DNA of 64,000 bases from Sulfuriroseicoccus oceanibius (GTDB lineage Bacteria > Verrucomicrobiota > Verrucomicrobiia > Verrucomicrobiales > SLCJ01): the NCBI RefSeq assembly GCF_010681825.2, contig NZ_CP066776.1:2542001-2606000 (forward strand). Direction: 5' to 3'. The notes under the pieces were generated by a model. It was not told where the DNA came from and made no database searches. It saw only the letters and a program-made list of their open reading frames with translations. A program made the translations under genes and the position numbers. Below are positions 27,102 to 34,816 of this stretch, in pieces; positions within the stretch are counted from its first letter, which is position 1; each line of letters opens with the position of its first letter.

Positions 27102-28820
27102 TCAACTTCCCCTTCTTGCCTGCAGCCTGGCCCTCACCTGCATACGGAACTGATCGTACATCGCTTGAATCTCCAATTCCTCCTCTGGGCTCAACTGATC
27201 GCGCGAGCGCACCATCATCTGCGTTTGATAGAACGTACGTTCATCCTTACTCAACTCTGGACCAAAGGGCATCACCATCCTCCGAGGCTCAAGACGATAG
27301 ATCACAGCCATCAGGTTAGTGGCATCCGGGCGAGGCTCCACAGGGATTCCGCTCTGGTCACAGTGACTACACAGAATATAGGCATTCTCCCCGCTTGGCA
27401 CCACCATCCGGCTTTGCGATGCCTTCCAATCACCAGTCGAAGACAACTCACTGATCACTTTGTTCTCAGTCAGCAACCACCCAATGTTCCCGTAACAACG
27501 GTTCACATCGTGCCAGTTACTGAACGCATAGTCTACCGCCATCACGATGGTTCGGCGGTTGTACTTCAATGTCCAAACATCAGACCAACGTCCCCACACG
27601 CTTCCCATCGGGCGCTCGTTGCGCTTGTACGCCAGCACTTCCCACCCTGGGCGCTCAAACGACACCACCTCCTGCGGGAAGCGCATCAACTCCTCCTCAC
27701 TCGCCATGCGGGTGTGCGCACCGACCTTCCGTGCATAGAACGCCACGACCATCTGCAAAGCCACGAGCCCGACCAGAACAAACGCAAAGCCCACTCGGAA
27801 GATCATCGACCTACGGGCACGACGCGCGCGCCCCACCTCACTGTCGTCACGAGTCTTGAAGAACCAGTGACCAGGTATTGAGAAACTAGTCAACCAGTTC
27901 CAAAACACTGGCAGAGGGTTGGTGACATGCCTACGGCGCCACATACGCACTGTCGGCACGTTCGGCACTTTTTGGGTTAATACCGAGAACAGAGCATCGG
28001 TGCTGTAGACCCCCAACGCACACACCACAAAAATCAACACAGCTGTGATTGAACCCGCTATTCCCTCTGTCAAATTAGCCTCAAAGCGCATGTATGCAAC
28101 GGTCGTTACCACAACACTCAGCACATTAAGAACGCCCCCCCACAGCAAGCCGCTCAGCATCACAAGCAAAGTATGAAATGCTTTGCGCTGACGCCAGACA
28201 CACACCATCGCCGACGCAGTCACCATCGCCATCAGCGCATACTGACCATTACAAATACCATCGAGCGGCAATTCAGCGCCCGGCAGTTCGAGCACACTCT
28301 CTTTCACCACGTGGAAATATCCGAGGAAGTCGAGAATGCGGCTCGCCACCTGGGTACTGGCGTGGTGCTGGAAGTTAACAATCAACAGATCGACTTGAGG
28401 CGGAAGACGTAACAGCAACAGCAACAACATCCACAGCCCAAGAAAACCAGGCACCTGGCGCTTCGCCGAAAGACTCAACGCCCCCGCCCCCAAGACAAAG
28501 ATCCACCCCACGTGCGCAAACCAGAGAATCTTGTAAACCTCCGCCACAGCCACCAACAAACATGCCAGTCCAAAAGTAAAACCAATCAACCACGGCCGCG
28601 CCACACAATCAGACGCCTCAGCCCTCCGCCACCGCACCACAAACATTAAAACCACCGCCCCCAACACAAACGGCGCGAACGTCCAAATATAGGAAAACGT
28701 CGCCTTCAACCCCAAAAAGTGACGCCACACAATCGGCACAAATGCCAACAAGACCAGCGCAGGGAACCAAGCGGTTGAAAAAATGCGGCGAAGCCGGTCA
28801 GAAATAGGAACTTCAGACAT
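27102..28820 (-). CDS. Exosortase fused to EpsI-like domain, with atypical active-site residues
   Basis: About 572 residues from ATG 28820 (MSEVPISDRLRR); an ATG at 28862 would add 14 residues. About eight membrane helices form an exosortase-type core, then one further helix near 340, then a soluble C-terminal EpsI-like (DUF3485) domain with NWHDVNRCYGNIGW. The exosortase cysteine is seen in GICNGQYAL (Cys190). At the second site the family's N-x-x-R reads NVLS (Ser235) and the later His is not evident (LTEGIAGS). Exosortases sort PEP-CTERM-like proteins in EPS-producing Gram-negatives; no such C-terminal signal is seen in the window. It could be a divergent subfamily (XrtU-like, from memory) or a polysaccharide-linked non-sortase. 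Confidence 0.8.
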   Translation of the reverse strand: MSEVPISDRLRRIFSTAWFPALVLLAFVPIVWRHFLGLKATFSYIWTFAPFVLGAVVLMFVVRWRRAEASDCVARPWLIGFTFGLACLLVAVAEVYKILWFAHVGWIFVLGAGALSLSAKRQVPGFLGLWMLLLLLLRLPPQVDLLIVNFQHHASTQVASRILDFLGYFHVVKESVLELPGAELPLDGICNGQYALMAMVTASAMVCVWRQRKAFHTLLVMLSGLLWGGVLNVLSVVVTTVAYMRFEANLTEGIAGSITAVLIFVVCALGVYSTDALFSVLTQKVPNVPTVRMWRRRHVTNPLPVFWNWLTSFSIPGHWFFKTRDDSEVGRARRARRSMIFRVGFAFVLVGLVALQMVVAFYARKVGAHTRMASEEELMRFPQEVVSFERPGWEVLAYKRNERPMGSVWGRWSDVWTLKYNRRTIVMAVDYAFSNWHDVNRCYGNIGWLLTENKVISELSSTGDWKASQSRMVVPSGENAYILCSHCDQSGIPVEPRPDATNLMAVIYRLEPRRMVMPFGPELSKDERTFYQTQMMVRSRDQLSPEEELEIQAMYDQFRMQVRARLQARRGS

Positions 28821-28894
28821 ATGAAATTTGAAATATTTAATCGGCGTGGCTGGACAAGGCATCTCATTACCGCACCTCTAAGCAAGCACTTTCC

Positions 28895-29254
28895 TTATAC
28901 TTGCGTATTCTTAATCATCGTACTCATAATCGCGATGAGCTCATCGCCCTCGCCCTCTAGGTCACGTGCGGCAGCTACATCACCACCACACTCCTCTCTC
29001 AACAACTCGAGCCACAAGAGGGATTCATCTGCCTCCTGTAACGCCCCACCCAGCTTTGCAACGAACTCAGCATTGGATCTCGCGCGATTTGCTTCCCGCA
29101 CATGCGCTGCAACCGAGGTTCCCGCTCGAAGCAACTGCTTGCTGCATACTCGAACTTCTTCGCGCCCCTTCGAGAGCGCCACATAATAACGCATCTCCCG
29201 TTTGGCGAACCATTTGGTTCGAGCCAAAAAATCATCGGACAGCCGAGCACTCAT
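28895..29254 (-). CDS. Four-helix bundle protein (23S rRNA intervening-sequence type)
   Basis: 119 residues from ATG 29254 (MSARLSDDFLART). Motifs SKQLLRAGTSVAAHVREANRARSNAEFVAKLGGALQEADESLLWLELL are those of the four-helix bundle family originally found in 23S rRNA intervening sequences and related to Avd. A longer reading from GTG 29311 would translate an intergenic repeat phrase (repeated GGAAATG) and is not preferred. It sits between the exosortase gene and the second TPR gene. Function of these proteins outside rRNA is unknown; they often appear as hitchhikers. Confidence 0.85.
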   Translation of the reverse strand: MSARLSDDFLARTKWFAKREMRYYVALSKGREEVRVCSKQLLRAGTSVAAHVREANRARSNAEFVAKLGGALQEADESLLWLELLREECGGDVAAARDLEGEGDELIAIMSTMIKNTQV

Positions 29255-29307
29255 GCACTTCCCTTGCCCCCCCATCTCAGATTTCCCATTTCCCATTTCC
29301 CATTTCC

Positions 29308-30831
29308 TCACTCCGCCATTGCGCTGTGGCGTTTGGAGAGCGCCTCATCTCCAACCTTGGCATAAGCAGCCGCCAGCATTGAATGCAGCTCCTTCGGAAC
29401 CACGCTACGGTCTAGCGCCTTTTCCAAGTCGCCAATCACGACATCCCACTTCTCAAGTTCAAAGGCAAGACGCCCGCGCAAGTCATAAGCCTCACCCAAA
29501 AGCACCTCGGGATCCTTCGCCAAGCGTACCGATTGATCAGCCAGCTCATAGGCCATCTCCGACTCGCCACGCGCCCTAGCATTCCGAGCCAATGACAAAA
29601 GCATCACGGCATTGTGAGGATCCGCATCCGCGGCTTCCTCAAAAAACTTCATCGCATCCTCTAGCTCACCACGATCCTGCGCCCACTCCCCTAAAAAGCG
29701 CTGCACAGATGCAAAAACAGCATCCGACACTCCCTCAGCTTCCACGCTTTCAGCAAATGCCTCGGTGACCGCTGGACGTACTTCTGGATTCTCAGTCGCA
29801 AACTGGCCCATCACCTCAACCAAAGTCCCCTCGGTTGGCAAATAGCGAAGCGCCGCACAAAGGTGTCGCGCCGCCGCCTTCACATCCGGCTCTAAATCAT
29901 CGCCCACGCCCATCGCATCCAACGCTTTGGAGTACTCAAGAGCCATCATCATGCCGTCCCAAGCTTGATGAACGCCGGGATATCGACGCGTGTCATAGAA
30001 GTCCGTACGCATCTTCTGCAAAATCACTGCGCAGTTATCATACTTGCGCAGCATCAGTGCGGTTGCAGCATAGTCCAAACGTACATCCAGATCTCCCGGC
30101 TTCTGTAGTGTTTCGTTGCCTTGGATCGCAAACGAATGCCACCACTCCTGATACACCGGACCGTCTTCTGGCAGCATCCGGGCCACATGCACCAACGGAA
30201 TCATCACTCCGGCCTGAGGCGACTGCGGACGAGTCGCCGCCTCCATCAGTACCAACGCTGCCTCCCCCGTGCGCCCACGCGCCAGAGCGATCTCTGCCAT
30301 CCACAAGGCACCGGTCGCCTGCTTGGGCTCCAACGTATCAGCAGCACGAAAATGATCACGTGCTCGCTGAACCAACTCAGGTGCCATCGCCGCCAAATCA
30401 TTACTGCGGAATGTCGACAGTATTGGCGATTGCCTCACCAGCATCGAGCGGTCGGTCACCACCGCCGGGCGAACTAAGTCCAAACCCAACCACAAATGAG
30501 CCGGCACATGTCCCACCGGCTCCACTCCTTCTGCCCGCGGCGGTGCGATCTCACGCAAGATCAAGCGAGCTTCGTCCAACTTCTTCTCATCTACCAATGC
30601 CAGAGCCTCAACATACCGAGCCTCAACTGGCACATCCCCGATCTGAGTCCGAGGACCGCGCTTCTGATCCGCGATCGACTCCGCAAACGCATCGTAGTCC
30701 TTCTCCTTCTCACCGACATTTTGGGCTACGGTCACCATGCCATAGATCAATCCACCCACCACTGCCACGCCCACGCCCCAGCGCAGACCGGTCATCAGCT
30801 GTCGCTTCTTCTTATGTGATAACTTCGCCAT
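29308..30831 (-). CDS. Membrane-anchored TPR protein
   Basis: 507 residues. Basic N-terminus MAKLSHKKKRQLMTGLRW, one membrane helix (VGVAVVGGLIYGMVTVAQNV, about 19-38), then a soluble helical repeat domain: ALALVDEKKLDEARLILREI, ARDHFRAADTLEPKQATGAL, DAMKFFEEAADADPHNAVMLLSLARNARARG and WDVVIGDLEKALDRSVVPKELHSMLAAAYAKVG. TPR domains bind partners, so it may scaffold the EPS or exosortase machinery. It is upstream of the four-helix gene and the exosortase gene in the same direction. The resemblance in layout to the protein at 24436-26130 suggests that the two act in the same complex. Confidence 0.78.
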   Translation of the reverse strand: MAKLSHKKKRQLMTGLRWGVGVAVVGGLIYGMVTVAQNVGEKEKDYDAFAESIADQKRGPRTQIGDVPVEARYVEALALVDEKKLDEARLILREIAPPRAEGVEPVGHVPAHLWLGLDLVRPAVVTDRSMLVRQSPILSTFRSNDLAAMAPELVQRARDHFRAADTLEPKQATGALWMAEIALARGRTGEAALVLMEAATRPQSPQAGVMIPLVHVARMLPEDGPVYQEWWHSFAIQGNETLQKPGDLDVRLDYAATALMLRKYDNCAVILQKMRTDFYDTRRYPGVHQAWDGMMMALEYSKALDAMGVGDDLEPDVKAAARHLCAALRYLPTEGTLVEVMGQFATENPEVRPAVTEAFAESVEAEGVSDAVFASVQRFLGEWAQDRGELEDAMKFFEEAADADPHNAVMLLSLARNARARGESEMAYELADQSVRLAKDPEVLLGEAYDLRGRLAFELEKWDVVIGDLEKALDRSVVPKELHSMLAAAYAKVGDEALSKRHSAMAE

Positions 30832-32000
30832 GAATAATCAAAAATTGTCTCCGCAAGCCGGAGCGTGCGGAGAATTAGTGTGTTCCTCTCAAATTGACAA
30901 GCCTAAATCGGAGATCAGTGATTCAAGAGCCAAGACAGACGACGAGGGCGCTCTTGACTCACCACCTCCCCTAGTGGCTTCGAGTTATCCGCAGATTGCG
31001 CCGATTGTGATAATTTCTACGGAAGCACATTCGGACCGCCGGATTTCACCTGGCCACTGCCCCCCGGAGCGCAGCGACCACTCTCATTGGGTTCTCACGC
31101 AGAGTCGCAAAGACCCAGAGGCTTATCATGCGATGTCACCCGCGAGCACCTTACATGCCGTAGTCGCTTTCTTCTATCCGCAGATCTCGCAGATTGTGAT
31201 GATTGAACACAAGTGTGGAGTGACGGTGTCCTCACCGTCGCCGGTCCTCCCGCGCGCAGCGCCTAACTTCCTTTGGCGTCTTGGGGGCTTTGCGTGAGCC
31301 CACTCCCTCTTCCCTCCGTGCGCATCGCGCTGACGTCATTGCAGCTTTCCTAGCTCTTGAGCATGTGCTGCTGCGCCGGATCTCTAATGCAACCTCAAGA
31401 GTGAGGCTGCTCTACCCTCAATCGTTTTCGTAGCCTTTTGTGCTCATTGAGGACATCACCTCCGCGTCTCAGTATGAACCATCAATCACGTGAATCATGT
31501 CAATCCTGTCTAAAAACAGCGCGATCCGCAGATTTCGCAGATTGTTATAATTTCTACGCAAGCGTGGAGTGACGGTGTCCCCACAGTCGACAATCACACC
31601 GGAACGCAGCGAGCTCTAATTGGGGTTCTCACGCAAAGCCCCAAAGAGCCCAAAGCCCCCCTTCTCCAAACACCTTCGTGACCTCAGTGCCTTTTCGTGG
31701 TTCCAATCCCATGAATCATATCAACACTGTCTAAAAAACCTCTTCCCCCCCCGCGCGTAGCGCGCTGACTTCCTTTGCGTCTCAGCGTCTCTGCGTGAGC
31801 CCCTAATCCCGCAAATCCTGTCTAAGATAGAGTCATCCGCAGATTGCGCCGATTGTTATGATTTCTACGCAAGCGTGTTTGGACCAGCTCCCTGCAAAAC
31901 CTCTGCGTCTCTGCGTGAGCCTCCCTCCTCCTCCCGCGCGCAGCGCGCTGACCTCATTTCCAATTTCAGCTTTCAAATTTCCTCCCTCCTCTTCCCGTCC
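30832..32000 (+). repeat. Longest intergenic mosaic of modular repeats
   Basis: Nearly 1.2 kb with no gene. It has four 'CCGCAGATT' units (30991, 31180, 31527, 31840) followed by 'ACGCAAGCGTG'-like words, the CGGACCGCCGG hairpin (31026), hairpins GACGGTG/CACCGTC (31223, 31571), 'TTCTCACGCA(G/A)AG' (31094, 31629), three 'GCGCGCAGCGC' palindromes (31252, 31756, 31940), four 'CCTGTCTAA' ends and a hairpin AACCTCA-AGAG-TGAGGCT (31391-31408). The first 60 bases are the upstream region of the TPR gene. Confidence 0.88.
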
Positions 32001-33083
32001 TCACCGGCAATACGGCTCAATAGCAATCATCGCGTCACCAGTATCGGTCACCGCAGCATCCCTCGCAGCGCGCGACGTAAAGAGATAGAGCGCATAGCCC
32101 CCATGCCCACCGCCACAATACTTGCTCGCGATTGCCCCATCAACTTCGCCTAGCTCCTCCATGCCCTCGCCCAGTTGCACCGCATAGGACAAACTGACAG
32201 CTTCCGCCAACTGCTCAATCGACTCATCAAGCACCGCCTGACGCGCTACCGCTGCCGCACGTTCGATTGCCGCGTAATCGCGCTCCTGATCCGCAACCCC
32301 TGGTGTATCATGCTCGTGCCCAGTCCACAGCAAGGCCATCCGGCCCTTGAGCATTTCCCCATTGCGCTTGAAATCCAACACCGGGCGCTGACCGCTGCGC
32401 CACACACACACACCGGTTTCACGGATCACCGCCGGGTCCTGCCACCCCACACCAAGCGCGAGCTCGCCAGTGACACCATCTTCGCCGTTCAACAACGCCC
32501 AGGCACCACTGCCACCAAGACCAGAGCGCTTGCGATAACCCCAATCACGCAAACTCACCATCGGCGAAATCGCACAGTTGACCACATAGGCACCCTCCCT
32601 GGCATAGCGCGGCACATCCAACCATCCGCCCGCGAAGTCCACCCGCAGCGGCGACTCCGTCGGCGCTTTCACCCACTTCACAATCCCGGAGGTCGAAACC
32701 GGCGCAAACCGCGGCGGAGTCTTCGGCAGCACGTGATAAGTAGCCCCAACCTCCGCGCACAACGCACGCTTCACATCCTCATACTGATCGTCCTCGGTGA
32801 CCACCAGCATGTCGGGCTTGGCCTCCAAGAACCACGACTTGAAGTCCAACCCCAGATCGTGATCCGACCCGACGATCACTTCATCAATCATCCGCAGGCC
32901 CTCTAGCACCACCTTCTTGTGCTCGTCAGGGATCGACGACCGACGCTGCTTGTGGTGCCACAACACCTCCTCAGAGGCAAAGCTCACCGTCAGATGATCC
33001 CCCAGTGCCCGGGCCTCTTCAAAAAACTGAAGATGCCCAGCGTGCAAGATGTCATAGCAGCCTGATACGAAAATGCGCTTCAT
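32001..33083 (-). CDS. Nucleotidyltransferase-GHMP kinase fusion for sugar activation
   Basis: 360 residues. Residues 1-135 are a cytidylyltransferase-like domain: MKRIFVSGCYDILHAGHLQFFEEAR with HAGH, and MLVVTEDD. Residues 138-360 resemble a compact GHMP kinase: APTESPLRVDFAGGWLDVP, a glycine-rich GLGGSGAWALL, and KYCGGGHGGYALYLF. The kinase part is shorter than stand-alone HddA/fucokinase-type enzymes, mostly between motifs 1 and 2. The pair could phosphorylate a sugar at C1 and attach a nucleotide, making an activated sugar (heptose-, fucose- or ribitol-like). The real sugar is unknown. It lies at the downstream end of the glycosyltransferase block. Confidence 0.82.
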   Translation of the reverse strand: MKRIFVSGCYDILHAGHLQFFEEARALGDHLTVSFASEEVLWHHKQRRSSIPDEHKKVVLEGLRMIDEVIVGSDHDLGLDFKSWFLEAKPDMLVVTEDDQYEDVKRALCAEVGATYHVLPKTPPRFAPVSTSGIVKWVKAPTESPLRVDFAGGWLDVPRYAREGAYVVNCAISPMVSLRDWGYRKRSGLGGSGAWALLNGEDGVTGELALGVGWQDPAVIRETGVCVWRSGQRPVLDFKRNGEMLKGRMALLWTGHEHDTPGVADQERDYAAIERAAAVARQAVLDESIEQLAEAVSLSYAVQLGEGMEELGEVDGAIASKYCGGGHGGYALYLFTSRAARDAAVTDTGDAMIAIEPYCR

Positions 33084-33148
33084 CGGTAAGGTACGGCAGT
33101 TAGGAAGTCTTGCAGTCCAGAATTCTCGAGTCGCGATCGACTAGAGCG

Positions 33149-33477
33149 TCACATCGTTTTGAGGTATTTGATGAGCCCTGCGGTGGTGTTCTTTACTTCG
33201 CCACACATCGCATAACAGCGGTCGAACACCTCGCGATCAACATACCCCAGATCCAGCGCCGCGTAGAGGTGACTCTGCACCTCACCAGCCGAGCGATAGC
33301 TGTATCGAAGAAAGCGAGCGAACTCGACATCGCTCCCCGAATCGAAGCCCTCCACAATGTTAGGCATTGTCGAGCCAGCCGCCCTGCGAATCTGATCAGC
33401 CAACGCCCAGTCCCTCGAAAACGGAGCCTCAGCGTTCTTGCTTTCTGCCAAGCAATGCAATCTTTGAACTTTTTCAT
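33149..33477 (-). pseudogene. Four-helix bundle (IVS type) gene, frameshifted
   Basis: The normal start MKKFKDCIAWQKAR is read from ATG 33477, but the rest of the family sequence (PFSRDWALADQIRRAAGSTMPNIVEGF, FARFLRYSYRSAGEVQSHLYAALDLGYVDREVFDRC) is in another frame, which itself opens at ATG 33460. Roughly ten codons usually between these parts are missing, so an out-of-frame deletion near 33430-33440 is inferred. It may still be made from the internal ATG as a 103-residue protein. It stands between two sugar-related genes. Confidence 0.7.
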
Positions 33478-33524
33478 AGTTCTAGAGGGCCGCAGTCGAG
33501 CTGTCTTGAATAGCGGGAGTCCCG

Positions 33525-33580
33525 ACTTCAAGACTTCAAGACTTCAAGACTTCAAGACTTCAAGACTTCAAGACTTCAAG
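33525..33580. repeat. Tandem 8-base repeat (ACTTCAAG x7) overlapping a gene end
   Basis: Seven perfect head-to-tail copies of ACTTCAAG. The stop codon and last two codons (33568-33576) of the neighbouring glycosyltransferase fall inside it, so the last residues VLKS are encoded by the repeat. There are no spacers. Copy number changes could alter the length of the 3' region but not the main protein. Confidence 0.97.
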
Positions 33581-34815
33581 ACCTCCAAATAATCCCGTGC
33601 CAGCTGGTCCCGATCGAAGTTCTTGAGCACATACTCACGCCCAGCTTCGCCCATTGCAGCCCGCCGCTCCGGATCGCGTTTCAATTCAAGAATCCGTTCC
33701 ACCATCTGCACCTCGTCCTCAGGTTCCATCGAAACCCCACCTCCACTCGCCTCAACCAGATTTCTGGCTTCGCCATCCACTCCAATCAGAATCGGACGAC
33801 GCATTCCCAATGCTTCGAAAATCTTCGAAGGCATGACCGTTTCAAACAGCGGCGTCTTCCTCAAGTGCACGAAACATACATCGGTAGCGGCCAGTAACTG
33901 CGGCATCTCCTCTTTTGGTCGACGCCCCGTGAAAACCACGTTATCCAGCCCTTGCTCAGCTGCGGCCTGCTGCAAATCCTCACGCACCGCACCGTCGCCG
34001 ACAGCCAGTAACACCACATCATCTTCCCCCATCTCCTTGAGACGCTTGGCCGCCCGCAGATACACATCCAACCCGCTCGCCATTCCGATCGTCCCGATAT
34101 AAGCGCAGACAAACTTATCCTTAAGCCCCCACTCCTTGCGCACCGGTGCGGGGTCAGGCGTCGATGCCTCGAGCAGATCGCGGTCCACTCCGTTCATCAC
34201 GATCGACATCTTTTCCTCAGGCACCCCGCGTTCCAATAGGCGCAGCTTATAGCCATTGCCCACCGTCACCACATGGTTGGCCGCCGCATACATCCGAAGC
34301 TCCATCCACTCGAGCAGCTTCATCACCAACGGGTTCCCCAGTGCCCCCACCGCACCGATCGACTCCGGCCAAATATCACGGATCTCCAGAATGAACTTCG
34401 GCTTGCGAGTCCACGGACGACTCAGTCGGAACCACCACTTGCTCAGCACCCCGGCCCATCCACAGAAAAACTGCGGAGAAGTCGCAATCAACACATCAGG
34501 CCTCCCCATGGTCAGCACCTTCAATGTCGCTGTCACCATGTACGAGACATAGTTGGCGATGCGTCGCCCGGTTCCTTTGTTGGGAGCCAACAGTGACCAC
34601 ACACGGACCACCTTCACCCCATCAACGACCGAGGTCTGCGGCAGCAATCGGTTGGCGTAGCCCGGGTACACCACCCCATCCGGCACATTTGGAGCACAAG
34701 TAATCACAGTCACCTCATGGCCTGCCTCCACCCACCGACGGGCAAGTGCACCCACACGTGTCGCCGGTGCATTTCCTTCCGGCGGATAATAATGACACAA
34801 AAACAAAACCTTCAC
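33568..34815 (-). CDS. Glycosyltransferase family 4 (WbuB-like)
   Basis: 415 residues from GTG 34815 (VKVLFLCHYYPPEGNAPATRVGALA), which has GGGGGA at good spacing; a longer reading would overlap the heparinase gene. GT4 features: the GxG-like N-terminus with YYPPEGNAPATR, VTVITCAPNVPDG, the middle FVCAYIGTIGMASGLDVYLRA, LLAVGDGAVREDL, and the donor-binding ATDVCFVHLRKTPLFETVMPSKIFEALGMRRPILIGV. Likely adds one sugar to the undecaprenyl-linked repeat. The stop lies inside the 8-base tandem repeat. It follows the heparinase-like gene with one base between. Confidence 0.92.
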   Translation of the reverse strand: MKVLFLCHYYPPEGNAPATRVGALARRWVEAGHEVTVITCAPNVPDGVVYPGYANRLLPQTSVVDGVKVVRVWSLLAPNKGTGRRIANYVSYMVTATLKVLTMGRPDVLIATSPQFFCGWAGVLSKWWFRLSRPWTRKPKFILEIRDIWPESIGAVGALGNPLVMKLLEWMELRMYAAANHVVTVGNGYKLRLLERGVPEEKMSIVMNGVDRDLLEASTPDPAPVRKEWGLKDKFVCAYIGTIGMASGLDVYLRAAKRLKEMGEDDVVLLAVGDGAVREDLQQAAAEQGLDNVVFTGRRPKEEMPQLLAATDVCFVHLRKTPLFETVMPSKIFEALGMRRPILIGVDGEARNLVEASGGGVSMEPEDEVQMVERILELKRDPERRAAMGEAGREYVLKNFDRDQLARDYLEVLKS

Positions 34816-34816
34816 C

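Noticed and set aside
29254-29311. Upstream start of the four-helix gene (MRKWEMGNGKSEMGG)
   Set aside because: This part is translated repeat wording (GGAAATG copies); family homology starts after ATG 29254.
33525-33580. CRISPR array
   Set aside because: Short units without spacers and no cas genes; same for 19341-19412.
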